DNA of 64,000 nucleotides from JANQNX01 sp965601665 (GTDB lineage: Bacteria > Pseudomonadota > Gammaproteobacteria > Eutrophobiales > Eutrophobiaceae): positions 2,294,001 to 2,358,000 of the forward strand of contig OZ271833.1 in the NCBI GenBank assembly GCA_965601665.1. Reading direction: 5' to 3'. Shown here piece by piece: positions 49,300 to 57,224 of the stretch. Under the pieces are notes generated by a model. It saw only the letters and a list, made by a program, of their open reading frames with translations. It was not told where the DNA came from and made no database searches. Within the stretch, counting starts at the first letter, position 1. Each line of letters opens with the position of its first letter. Both the position numbers and the translations under genes were made by a program.

Positions 49300-50982
49300 A
49301 TGAAATCTAAAGAAACTGATACGGCGCTTCCTTGGGCTGCCGGAACCGAAAGCCGAACACAGGAAATGTTTCCTGACATAGACGATGATGATATGAATAT
49401 CTTCCGTGACTATGGGCGCGATTGTCAATTCAAGGCTGGAGAAATGATTTGGAATATAGGTGACAAGTCTGTTGATTTTTTTGCAATTACGGAGGGTGAA
49501 TTAGAGATAATAAGTGTTCGTGATGATCAAGAATTTGCATTAGCAACACATGGCCCATATGGCTATACAGGTGAAACAGTAACAATGTCTGGTGCCGGTG
49601 CATTAGTAGCCGCTCGAGCTAAAACTAACCTTAAAGCCATTCGTATTAGTAATGAAAATATGCGTGCATTGATTGCTACTGAGTCCGAACTGGGAGAGAA
49701 AGTTTTATTAAGTTTCATTTTGAGAAGGATGCGTCTCATAGCTGGTAATCTAGGTGATGTAAAATTACTAGGAGAATTTGATGATTCAGACAGCAACCGC
49801 ATCCAGAGTTTTTTAATGCGTAATGGTATCCCCTACACTTTTTTTGAAAAGTATAAAGATCAAAATCAATTAGAGAAAATTCTTGATGAGCAAGATTTAA
49901 GCCTTGATGACTTGCCTCTCTTGGTAACACAAAGGAAAATTATATCTAATCCTTGCAATCGTGAAGTTGCAGATTTGCTTGGGATGAATACTACTTATAA
50001 CAAAGAAATTATTTATGATGTTGTAGTAATTGGAGCAGGACCTGCTGGTTTAGCTGCGGCGGTTTACTCAGCATCAGAAGGACTGACCGTTTTAGTAATT
50101 GAAAATCGAGCACCGGGTGGTCAAGCAGGCACTAGCTCTAGAATTGAGAATTATCTTGGTTTTCCAACTGGTATATCCGGACAGGGATTAGCAGGAAGAG
50201 CTTACATACAATCGCAAAAATTTGGCGCTTCAGTGATTATTGCAAGAGAAGTTCTGAATTTTACACCAGGAGATGCTTACCATACTCTGGAGTTGGACGA
50301 AGATGATATCGTAAGAGCTAAATCAGTTGTAATAGCAAGTGGTGCGGTTTACAAACGACCACCAATCGAAGGACTTGACGAATTTAAACGTGTTCATTAC
50401 GCAGCTAGTCACTTCGAGGGACAATTATGTAAAAAGAAAGATATCGCTATTGTTGGAGGAGGCAATTCTGCTGGTCAAGCTGCAGTATATTTGTCTAAAC
50501 ACGCAAAAACTGTACATGTATTAATACGACGAGATAGTCTAAGAGAAACTATGTCGAATTATCTTATACAGCGTATACAGAAAATCGATAATATACAGCT
50601 TCATATACATACTGAAATTAAACAAATTATGGGGGATGGCCAGATAGAGACTTTGGAACTGATAAATAATAAAACCACTGACATAACTACGTTAGAAGTA
50701 ACGAATTTATTTCTGTTTATTGGAGCAGTACCAGGAACGGACTTTTTGCATGAAAAAGTTGCATTGGATGATAAAGGTTTTGTTTTAACTGGTGATAACC
50801 TTAGAGAAAAACAGTTAAAGGAGTATAACTGGCATGAAGATCGACAACCCTATTTATTAGAAACCACTTGCCCCCGTGTTTTTGCTGCTGGAGATGTGCG
50901 TTCAGGCTCTACAAAACGTGTAGCATCAGCAGTAGGGGAGGGTTCTATTTGTGTTCAATTTATTCACCAAGTTTTGTCTTAA
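49300..50982 (+). CDS. cNMP-binding domain/thioredoxin-reductase-like flavoprotein
   Basis: A 560-residue fusion. Residues about 25-145 look like a cyclic-nucleotide-binding fold (FKAGEMIWNIGDKSVDFFAI). Residues 155-225 resemble a glutaredoxin-like domain in which the catalytic cysteines are absent (SNRIQSFLMRNGIPYTFFE). Residues 235-560 are a thioredoxin-reductase-like module with FAD site GAGPAGLAAA, ENRAPGGQAG, NAD(P)H site GGGNSAGQAA and FAAGDVR. The CxxC of true thioredoxin reductase is missing (HYAASHFEGQLC instead), so the electron acceptor is unknown. AT-rich compared with the core genes; followed 14 bases later by an unknown gene. Confidence 0.8.
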   Translation: MKSKETDTALPWAAGTESRTQEMFPDIDDDDMNIFRDYGRDCQFKAGEMIWNIGDKSVDFFAITEGELEIISVRDDQEFALATHGPYGYTGETVTMSGAGALVAARAKTNLKAIRISNENMRALIATESELGEKVLLSFILRRMRLIAGNLGDVKLLGEFDDSDSNRIQSFLMRNGIPYTFFEKYKDQNQLEKILDEQDLSLDDLPLLVTQRKIISNPCNREVADLLGMNTTYNKEIIYDVVVIGAGPAGLAAAVYSASEGLTVLVIENRAPGGQAGTSSRIENYLGFPTGISGQGLAGRAYIQSQKFGASVIIAREVLNFTPGDAYHTLELDEDDIVRAKSVVIASGAVYKRPPIEGLDEFKRVHYAASHFEGQLCKKKDIAIVGGGNSAGQAAVYLSKHAKTVHVLIRRDSLRETMSNYLIQRIQKIDNIQLHIHTEIKQIMGDGQIETLELINNKTTDITTLEVTNLFLFIGAVPGTDFLHEKVALDDKGFVLTGDNLREKQLKEYNWHEDRQPYLLETTCPRVFAAGDVRSGSTKRVASAVGEGSICVQFIHQVLS

Positions 50983-50996
50983 AAAAGGAGTTTACA

Positions 50997-51440
50997 ATGA
51001 GTGATTTTGCAGATAAAGAGCACGATATTTCATCTTTAATATTTCAAGGCAGCACACTTTTACCAATTGAAGAGGTTTGTAATTCGACGATGATTGAGCG
51101 ATACCAGCAATGGTTAAAACGTAGTGACAGAACAAAACCTGATAATCATTTTTTCGAATTAGAAAATGCACTTACTTTTACCATCAGTTATGAGGGTATA
51201 GCAAAACATTATTACCCAGACGTGAAATCTAACTTTATTATAGAATCATTAGTTAGACAATTTCTATTCCATAATGGCATTTGCACTATAGATAGTTTTG
51301 AACCTAGACTTTATCTTGTTAAGTACAATTTAATTGCATTCGTTGAAAAAGAGTACTTGCTTATCTGTCCCTATCCTACTGTAAATGGCAATATTAACGG
51401 ATTGGTTGTTGTATGTGTAAATAAGTATTTAGTCACTTAA
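50997..51440 (+). CDS. Unknown 147-residue protein paired with the flavoprotein
   Basis: A soluble protein of 147 residues with no recognised family. It starts at the ATG at 50997 with a strong Shine-Dalgarno (AAGGAG, 6 bases before). The sequence is mixed alpha/beta, with a hydrophobic C-terminal part (LLICPYPTVNGNINGLVVVC) and no signal peptide. It lies 14 bases after the cNMP-flavoprotein gene and shares its AT-rich composition, so the two probably form one transferred unit. It is a candidate partner or substrate of the flavoprotein. Confidence 0.7.
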   Translation: MSDFADKEHDISSLIFQGSTLLPIEEVCNSTMIERYQQWLKRSDRTKPDNHFFELENALTFTISYEGIAKHYYPDVKSNFIIESLVRQFLFHNGICTIDSFEPRLYLVKYNLIAFVEKEYLLICPYPTVNGNINGLVVVCVNKYLVT

Positions 51441-51475
51441 TGACGCATGAGATTTCAATTTAAATATAAGGAATT

Positions 51476-51509
51476 CTCTATTAAGACTAGTTATAAATAG
51501 TTAAGAGAG
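51476..51509. terminator. Hairpin downstream of the two-gene flavoprotein unit
   Basis: CTCTATTAAGACTA and TAGTTAAGAGAG form an imperfect stem around GTTATAAA. It lies between two converging genes and could stop transcription from either side. No clear U run, so this is tentative. Confidence 0.35.
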
Positions 51510-51557
51510 CATATGTAATTGTTGATTGATTTTTCTAATTTACTTTCTATTTTTAGT

Positions 51558-52451
51558 TCATTCCGAATTATAATATTGAACTGCAATATCTACGAATGCC
51601 CTGACTTTTGGAGCCATGTAGCGGTTTGACGCAAATACTGCATGTATGGGCACAGGCGCTCGTTTCCATTCAGGCAAGATTACTTCCAATGTACTATTAC
51701 GCGCTTCTGTCTCCGCCATAAAACAGGGGAGTAAGGCAATACCCAATCCATCAATCGTTGCTCCCATTGCGGTTTGGTTGTTGTTGGTCAAGTAGCGAAA
51801 GGAAGGTGACAGGGTAACTTTCTCCTTATCTTTGTTTAAACTCCATGTTGGCTTTCCTCTTGGCGAAAACCCAATCAGTTTATGTGTGTGCAAGTCTTCA
51901 GGACTCTGAGGACGCCCCTTTTCCTCCAGGTAAGCTGGGCTGGCATATAACCCATAAGTCATTTGGCCAATTTTGCGGGCAGATAAATCAGAATCTGGCA
52001 ACTGTCCAACACGTATGGATACATCAAATCCCTCATGTATGACGTCAGTAATGCGATTGGTGAACTCAGCTTCAACCGAAACTTCAGAATACAGCTTAAG
52101 GTATTCAGCAATCCATCGTCTCACGACCAAAGTACCAAATTCAGGCCCAGCAGTGATCTTGAGAGAGCCGGTCGGCGTACCTTGAGCTTTCGCTACCGTG
52201 TTCACTGTATTCTCCAAAGCCTGCAGGATACCGATTGCCCGCTGATTGACCTCCCGACCCAACTCGGTCACGTGTAAGCGTCGCGTTGAACGCTCCAACA
52301 ACCTCGCACCCAACTTCTCTTCTAGCCGAGAGATAATTCGACTGATATGGGCCTTATCAGTACCCAGTTTTGCCGCCGCCGCCGTAAACGACCCCTCAGC
52401 CGCAACGACAGTCATTGCTCTCAGCTCAGTTATTTCTATTGTTGTATTCAT
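51558..52451 (-). CDS. LysR-family transcriptional regulator
   Basis: A 297-residue LysR-type regulator. The N-terminal winged helix is seen in FTAAAAKLGTDKAHISRIIS, the effector-binding domain from about residue 90. It belongs to the broad CrgA/PA0477-like group (GSLKITAGPEFG). The start at 52451 (MNTTIEITELRAM) is preferred over the longer frame to 52505. It is divergent from a DJ-1/PfpI gene with 115 bases between, the usual layout for a LysR regulator controlling its neighbour. The effector is unknown. Confidence 0.88.
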   Translation of the reverse strand: MNTTIEITELRAMTVVAAEGSFTAAAAKLGTDKAHISRIISRLEEKLGARLLERSTRRLHVTELGREVNQRAIGILQALENTVNTVAKAQGTPTGSLKITAGPEFGTLVVRRWIAEYLKLYSEVSVEAEFTNRITDVIHEGFDVSIRVGQLPDSDLSARKIGQMTYGLYASPAYLEEKGRPQSPEDLHTHKLIGFSPRGKPTWSLNKDKEKVTLSPSFRYLTNNNQTAMGATIDGLGIALLPCFMAETEARNSTLEVILPEWKRAPVPIHAVFASNRYMAPKVRAFVDIAVQYYNSE

Positions 52452-52517
52452 ATACAACAGTATGTAAGAAATCTTCGTATATATCAATTTAACAACATCA
52501 GTCATAGTTCATCCACG

Positions 52518-52535
52518 GTTGATTAAGAACTCAAC
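52518..52535. promoter_or_regulatory. Candidate LysR operator
   Basis: GTTGA (52518-52522) and TCAAC (52531-52535) form a dyad across 8 bases in the lysR-dj1 divergent region, 32 bases before the DJ-1 start. LysR proteins often bind such T-N11-A dyads. It is the only clear dyad I noticed there. Confidence 0.35.
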
Positions 52536-52566
52536 AAATACCAACTATCACTTTAGGAGATAAACA

Positions 52567-53298
52567 ATGACTAACAAGAAAGTACTACTCGTAGCAGCAA
52601 ACACGACCACACATAAAACTCTAGGGTTTCCTATGGGTTTTTGGGCAGCTGAACTGACTCACCCTTATGCAGAATTAGCTGCGCATGGCTATGACATCAC
52701 GATCGCCAGTATTGATGGCGGTGAAATTCGTCCTGACAGTTATTCTGATCCAAACGATGAAAGTGGCTATTCAGCTCAAGACTTCGTCAGTAGAGGCTTT
52801 TTGGCTTCACCAACTCATCTCGAGTTACTAAAAAACACGGTTTCAATTGCAGAAGTTGATGCAGATGAGTACGACGCTATCTTTGTTATCGGTGGCCAAG
52901 CACCAATGTTCACTTTTCGTGAAAATAAGACTCTGCAAACGCTAATACGTCAGTTCTATGAAGCCGGTAAACCAACCGCAGCGCTGTGTCATGGCGTGGC
53001 TGCTCTCATTGACGTCACTTTGTCAAACGGTAAACGACTGATCCAAGGAAAAACAATCACGGGTTTTAGCTTGGCTGAGGACAAGCTATCAGAAGAAGCT
53101 ATCGGCTCTCAGATTTTCGATTGGTATATAGAAGAAGAGGCTATAGCGGCAGGTGCTAATTTCGTTCACAAAGATCCATGGACAAATTATGCCACATCAG
53201 ACAGTAATCTTATTACAGGTCAACAGCAAAACTCAGGTGCTACTGTTGCGCAAATGGTAATTCAGCAACTCGAAAGCAACACAACGGGTACAGAGTAA
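52567..53298 (+). CDS. DJ-1/PfpI family protein (Hsp31-like)
   Basis: A 243-residue member of the DJ-1/PfpI superfamily, type 1 glutamine amidotransferase-like. The nucleophilic cysteine lies in TAALCHGVAALIDV near residue 141 and the conserved acidic region in FVIGGQAPMFTF. Relatives act as glyoxalases, chaperones or hydrolases on reactive carbonyls. A Shine-Dalgarno (TAGGAGA) precedes the ATG. Divergent from lysR and followed by a short-chain dehydrogenase, which suggests a small aldehyde or carbonyl stress module. Confidence 0.87.
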   Translation: MTNKKVLLVAANTTTHKTLGFPMGFWAAELTHPYAELAAHGYDITIASIDGGEIRPDSYSDPNDESGYSAQDFVSRGFLASPTHLELLKNTVSIAEVDADEYDAIFVIGGQAPMFTFRENKTLQTLIRQFYEAGKPTAALCHGVAALIDVTLSNGKRLIQGKTITGFSLAEDKLSEEAIGSQIFDWYIEEEAIAAGANFVHKDPWTNYATSDSNLITGQQQNSGATVAQMVIQQLESNTTGTE

Positions 53299-53367
53299 GT
53301 AGTGAGTGATAAGTGTAACGATAACCTATCATTAACTCAGATTAGTTTATCAAAAGGAGCAATAATC

Positions 53368-54111
53368 ATGAAAATACAGAACTCTATCGCTTTTGTCACC
53401 GGCGCAAATGGTGGCATAGGTGCCGCCATCGTCTCAGAGTTATTTCATCGAGGCGCAGCAAAAGTCTATGCAGCAGCACGTGATGTAGATAACTTAAGTA
53501 GTCTTATCGAACAATACGGAGATAAACTCGTCCCCGTAACCCTCGATGTCACTTCTGAAAAACAAGTGTATGAAGCTGCACAGATTGCAACAGACGTCAC
53601 TTTGCTGGTGAATAATGCCGGTACTACCTACGATCAGGGATTCTTGTCTACAGACGACTTAACCTTGGCGAAAACTGAGATGGATGTAAATTACTTTGGC
53701 CCAGCTCGTACCATACGTGCCTTTTCTCCCATACTTAAGACCAATGGCGGCGGAGCTATTTTAAACATACTCTCCTTTCTTTCGCTCGTAACGTTTCCAA
53801 TGGCGGGGTCATATTCGGCTTCAAAGGCTGCAGCATTATCGATGACCCGTTCAGTCCGTGCAGAGCTTGACTCACAAGGTACTTTAGTCGTTGGTTCTAT
53901 GCCTGCTCAGGTTGATACAGAGCTAGCAAAAAACTACCCTGAACCTAAAGCAACGCCGCATGAAGTTGCACGTGAATCACTAGCTGCTATTGAAAAGGGC
54001 ATTGAAGATGTTTATCCAGGTGCGTATGCGAAAGAAATGCTACCGATCGTTCGCACTGATCCAAAAGCAGTTGAACAAAACTTAAAAACTTCACTACCAC
54101 TAGCCGCATAA
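53368..54111 (+). CDS. Short-chain dehydrogenase/reductase
   Basis: A 247-residue classical SDR. The cofactor motif is TGANGGIG (about residues 11-18), followed by LVNNAGTTYDQ, the catalytic Ser region (NILSFLSL) and YSASK (Tyr/Lys about residue 149). The start at 53368 follows AAGGAG by 8 bases; the frame also opens upstream at 53302. Probably co-transcribed with the DJ-1 gene. Substrate unknown. Confidence 0.88.
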   Translation: MKIQNSIAFVTGANGGIGAAIVSELFHRGAAKVYAAARDVDNLSSLIEQYGDKLVPVTLDVTSEKQVYEAAQIATDVTLLVNNAGTTYDQGFLSTDDLTLAKTEMDVNYFGPARTIRAFSPILKTNGGGAILNILSFLSLVTFPMAGSYSASKAAALSMTRSVRAELDSQGTLVVGSMPAQVDTELAKNYPEPKATPHEVARESLAAIEKGIEDVYPGAYAKEMLPIVRTDPKAVEQNLKTSLPLAA

Positions 54112-54122
54112 AGCTAACTAAT

Positions 54123-54151
54123 CGGGGCCACGAATGAATAAAGTGGCCCCG
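54123..54151 (+). terminator. GC-rich hairpin after the SDR gene
   Basis: CGGGGCCAC (54123-54131) and GTGGCCCCG (54143-54151) form a perfect 9-bp stem with an 11-base loop. No U run follows, so it may act as an attenuator or Rho-linked stop rather than a strict intrinsic terminator. Confidence 0.55.
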
Positions 54152-54174
54152 GTTACGTGTTTAGAGAAAAGACG

Positions 54175-54621
54175 ATGAATACACACTACTTCATAGCAGC
54201 AGCACTTACTGTAGGCGCATTGATACCTTTCCAACTCGTCTTCAACGCGCAACTTGGTACTTTTACAAAAAGCCCCTACACGGCAGCATTGATAATATTT
54301 CTAGTTGGAGCAGCTGTACTTGGCTTCATTACACTCTTCGTTCGACAACCTATGCCAGTGTTAATCGAGTTCATAAAGGCGCCACCAACAATGTGGTTAG
54401 GTGGTGTGATTGCTGTGCTGTATATTCTTGCAGTAGTAATAATTACACCAAAATTAGGTGTTGGTACAACTGCAGTAATGATAATAGCAGGTCAAATTCT
54501 TATGGCACTTCTACTTGATCATTTTGGCGCTTTTGGCAACCCCATAAATGCAATTAATTGGTATCGAGTTGTGGGAGCAGTATTCGTAATTTCGGGTGTC
54601 TATCTTATCCGCACATACTAA
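54175..54621 (+). CDS. DMT-superfamily transporter (YdcZ/DUF606 type)
   Basis: A 148-residue inner-membrane protein with four to five helices (AALTVGALIPFQLVFNAQLG, AALIIFLVGAAVLGFITLFV, GGVIAVLYILAVVIITP). The sequence fits the YdcZ/DUF606 branch of the drug/metabolite transporter superfamily, half-size proteins that probably work as dimers. The substrate is unknown. Start at 54175; it lies just after the hairpin closing the DJ-1/SDR unit. Confidence 0.82.
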   Translation: MNTHYFIAAALTVGALIPFQLVFNAQLGTFTKSPYTAALIIFLVGAAVLGFITLFVRQPMPVLIEFIKAPPTMWLGGVIAVLYILAVVIITPKLGVGTTAVMIIAGQILMALLLDHFGAFGNPINAINWYRVVGAVFVISGVYLIRTY

Positions 54622-54706
54622 GCATAGTTCTATGAAATTAACTACCAATTGATATAGCATCAAATAAGAAATCCATTACTGTTGTGGTTGACTTACTCAG
54701 GAAAAA

Positions 54707-54726
54707 GGCCTGTTCGCAGACATATA
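54707..54726 (-). repeat. Dispersed repeat, degenerate copy
   Basis: AGGCCTGTTCGCAGACATAT resembles the repeat in reverse orientation (GGCC...GCGGACAT) with several changes. It is the least certain copy. Confidence 0.35.
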
Positions 54727-54765
54727 GAGCAACTATACAATAGCTAAAAGACTAAATGGTTTTGG

Positions 54766-54960
54766 TTGCGATTTTTTGGAACGCTCGGAAAAATGGCAAC
54801 AAAACTTAAAATAGTTGATGCTAAAACTGGAAATAAAATGTCATATAGCCAAGCTCTTGGTAGATACTTGACTTATATGCCAGCAATGCTGCTTCTTGGC
54901 TTAGGTTTGATTTGGGTTGGAATTGATAAGAAGAAACAAGGCTGGCACGGTCGTTATTAA
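54766..54960 (+). pseudogene. Truncated RDD-family membrane protein
   Basis: The frame holds only the C-terminal 60 residues or so of an RDD-type membrane protein: LGKMATKLKIVDAKTGNKMS, one hydrophobic helix (MLLLGLGLIWVGIDKKKQ) and the ending GWHGRY. Full-length RDD proteins have two or three helices before this. The frame starts at a TTG with no ribosome site, and a nearby ATG at 54756 is in another frame. This looks like a remnant cut at its 5' end. Confidence 0.65.
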
Positions 54961-55096
54961 AACAAATGTGTCAGAACCTGTTCAATTTGAAACCAAGTAT
55001 AACGATTCGCTCTAGCCGATCTTAAACACCTTAGTACATTTTATTACTTAGCTACAAAGCTAAACTGCTTTAAGAAACTTTTATAAATTAATTTTG

Positions 55097-55116
55097 ATGT
55101 CCGCTTCTGGTCGTTA
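55097..55116 (+). repeat. Dispersed repeat, copy 3 (edge of duplication A)
   Basis: ATGTCCGCTTCTGGTCGTTA. It forms the exact outer edge of the duplicated pfp segment. Confidence 0.75.
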
Positions 55117-55498
55117 GCAGTATTGGTTTGCTATGTATTCATAACAGTCTACATCTGATTAAATTTTAAATTCAGTTTTAAGTATCTTCTCAACTGGATT
55201 ATTTTTTAGCGTGACATATTTAGGCAAGCCGTTTTCATACGGCGGATAATCTTCCCCCTCGATCAAGGGTGAAAGGTAGCGCCGACAAGCCTCGGTAATC
55301 CCGAAACCATCTTCGCTAATAAAGTCGTTTGGCATCATCTTCTCAACATTGGCCACGTCTTCGAGTTTTGCCTGTCCTATTCCCCACTTGTAAGGCGAAT
55401 CGGATTTCCTGACGACCGTCGGCATAACGGCATTGTCTCCTGCCAACGCCATCTCTACCGCGGCCCTGCCCAGTGCATAGGCCTGCTCGACTTCTGTC
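55097..55498 (-). repeat. Duplicated 3' end of the pfp locus (copy A)
   Basis: These 402 bases align without gaps to 61853-62254 with about 21 differences (about 95% identity by hand count). The copy covers the last ~340 coding bases of pfp plus its downstream flank, including the dispersed repeat at one edge. Left of 55097 the similarity stops at once. Confidence 0.93.
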
Positions 55499-55824
55499 CA
55501 GCAATGCAGATCGTGTTTCTCACATAAATCCACAAGGACATCGCGCCAGTGGAAATCCTGGTAATCCACACTGATCATCTTGTCACCGTACTTCGCCATG
55601 TTCGTTGTGAAATAGTTACAGGAAAAATCCGCCATCAACTGGACGGCCTGCATTAATTTGATTTCCTCGAACACCAAGTTCACATTAACGGGCGTGTCAG
55701 GCTCTTCCAGGCAGACCGGGCCGCGCGTGAGCGGGTAGGCCGGCTCTTGGGCGACTTCTACTTTGACAGGTGCAGTACAGCCAACAATTAGAAGCATTGT
55801 CGCGATTGCGATTAGTTGTTTCAT
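55159..55824 (-). CDS. Chimeric gene: STN-like lipoprotein fused to Pfp C-terminus
   Basis: A 221-residue hybrid. Residues 1-16 are a lipoprotein signal with lipobox IVGCTAP. Residues about 45-108 resemble an STN domain (short N-terminal domain of secretins and TonB receptors): MQAVQLMADFSCNYF, then DFHWRDVLVDLCEKH. From about residue 109 the protein is the last ~112 residues of phosphofructokinase Pfp, differing from the intact gene at only two positions. The start at 55824 overlaps the upstream stop (ATGA). A phosphofructokinase fragment behind a lipoprotein signal is unlikely to be catalytic; the original C-terminus of the lipoprotein was probably lost. Confidence 0.85.
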   Translation of the reverse strand: MKQLIAIATMLLIVGCTAPVKVEVAQEPAYPLTRGPVCLEEPDTPVNVNLVFEEIKLMQAVQLMADFSCNYFTTNMAKYGDKMISVDYQDFHWRDVLVDLCEKHDLHCWTEVEQAYALGRAAVEMALAGDNAVMPTVVRKSDSPYKWGIGQAKLEDVANVEKMMPNDFISEDGFGITEACRRYLSPLIEGEDYPPYENGLPKYVTLKNNPVEKILKTEFKI

Positions 55825-56603
55825 GCGTTTGCCACATTCGTTTCCTGGTTCTGCATCAGCCAGCGGTATGTCACGGATGCCGCCGAGACCATAAAGACAG
55901 TTAGTACGCAATACGGTATTGAATACAGGGCGCGAGTAATAACTATGTCCAAGCCGGTATCGATCAACTTAAATATCCAATCCAAAATATAAAAAGGGAC
56001 TGAGGGCACAATAGAAATCACAATCAGCAAACGCCAAGTATTTCCTTTCGTCATGTTCCACGCCCATCGGAGGCTAGTGCTTTTATGTCTTTCAAGTGCC
56101 ACATGTGGAAATATAGGAGAAAGCCTCCCCAGAATTAATCCAACAAAGAACAGATTGAGCACGACGCTCATGAAGTCAACAAAGGGTGGTGCCGCATTTT
56201 CAATCATGCTATCGGGTATGATATTGAAAAAAATTGTCAAAGTAGGCATAGCCATTACATAAAAAGTGACAAAGGCCAAGGCAAATATAACTACCAACCA
56301 AATAAAGAACCTTGTTTCACGCATTGACCATTTCAATACGCCCAACTTGGGGACTGCGTCACCTCCAATCAGTAATAATCGATGAACATTAATCGCTATC
56401 ACCACATAAATGAGAAATGTCAGGAATTCAGCAAGCCAGTACATGGTTGTCTCCCCGGGTACTTTTTCTGTAAAAAGTATGCCGATGAAAGTCTCGCAAG
56501 CCATGGTCAGTAATACCGGCACCCACAGCGCCTGAAACAACCGCTTACGCATCGCATAAGGCACCATGAACGTCTGTAGGATGAGTTCTTTAATCGGCAT
56601 CAT
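55821..56603 (-). CDS. Unknown polytopic membrane protein
   Basis: A 260-residue inner-membrane protein with about six helices (for example WVPVLLTMACETFIGILF, FFIWLVVIFALAFVTFYVM, FVDFMSVVLNLFFVGLILG). No family is recognised with confidence. It is the fourth gene of a five-gene minus-strand operon (57910 to 55159), starting 7 bases after the zinc-ribbon gene and overlapping the chimeric lipoprotein gene by 4 bp. Confidence 0.75.
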   Translation of the reverse strand: MMPIKELILQTFMVPYAMRKRLFQALWVPVLLTMACETFIGILFTEKVPGETTMYWLAEFLTFLIYVVIAINVHRLLLIGGDAVPKLGVLKWSMRETRFFIWLVVIFALAFVTFYVMAMPTLTIFFNIIPDSMIENAAPPFVDFMSVVLNLFFVGLILGRLSPIFPHVALERHKSTSLRWAWNMTKGNTWRLLIVISIVPSVPFYILDWIFKLIDTGLDIVITRALYSIPYCVLTVFMVSAASVTYRWLMQNQETNVANA

Positions 56604-56610
56604 TCACTCC

Positions 56611-56844
56611 TCACCCCAAGCTCGCTACAAAAAACACAAACAGAGACAGCGCAGCGAGATAGAGTAGGAACTTGCCAAACGCTGCCTTCCATACATGGCT
56701 GTCCTGTATTTCCTCTTTGAATCGCTCCAACTCTCTGTCAGACAAATGAGCGCAATGGACACATTCGGTTTCCTTTTTGGGGTAACGCAGTCCACACCTG
56801 TTGCAAGGCTTCGAGCGCCTGACGACTACAGGAACGACATTCAT
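56611..56844 (-). CDS. Zinc-ribbon membrane protein
   Basis: A 77-residue protein with an N-terminal zinc ribbon of four cysteines (CNRCGLRYPKKETECVHC, pattern CxxC-CxxC), a charged linker and a C-terminal membrane helix (LLYLAALSLFVFFVASLG). The ribbon probably faces the cytoplasm. Its start overlaps the DUF805 stop (ATGA). Function unknown; such small zinc-ribbon anchors often assist larger membrane partners. Confidence 0.75.
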   Translation of the reverse strand: MNVVPVVVRRSKPCNRCGLRYPKKETECVHCAHLSDRELERFKEEIQDSHVWKAAFGKFLLYLAALSLFVFFVASLG

Positions 56845-57224
56845 TTCCCTGTCTCGATAACAGCATCGTGACCGACATCTTCCGGCGGCACACCATAATC
56901 ATTCATGCGCTCATCTCCACGCAGGAAACCGTTCTCGATGAGCGCCCATAGTGCGCCTATTAATGGAAATAAGTTTATTAATACCCACCAGCCGGACTTG
57001 TTACGATCATGCCAGCGTTTAATTTGAATCATAATGCCTGGATAAGCCATGGCGATATATAGCATCCAACCGATATGGGCTCTGTCCGGGTGATGCGTTA
57101 TCAAGTATTCAGCCAATAGATATCCTGCAAAAAAAGGCAACGCATAGATCCAGTAGGTCGCTCGATTCACGCGCCCTTTGGGACTAAAATAGATATGCTG
57201 CCAAGTCAGGTTGCTATTAAGCAT
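56841..57224 (-). CDS. DUF805 family membrane protein
   Basis: A 127-residue membrane protein of the DUF805 family: SPKGRVNRATYWIYAL near the N-terminus, then IQIKRWHDRNKSGWW, the family hallmark, and a hydrophilic tail. About four helices. The family function is unknown. The start codon shares a base with the stop of the upstream gene (TAATG), which suggests coupled translation. Confidence 0.88.
   Translation of the reverse strand: MLNSNLTWQHIYFSPKGRVNRATYWIYALPFFAGYLLAEYLITHHPDRAHIGWMLYIAMAYPGIMIQIKRWHDRNKSGWWVLINLFPLIGALWALIENGFLRGDERMNDYGVPPEDVGHDAVIETGK

Noticed and set aside
49300..50982. Ordinary thioredoxin reductase
   Set aside because: The redox-active CxxC is missing and an N-terminal cNMP-type domain is fused on.
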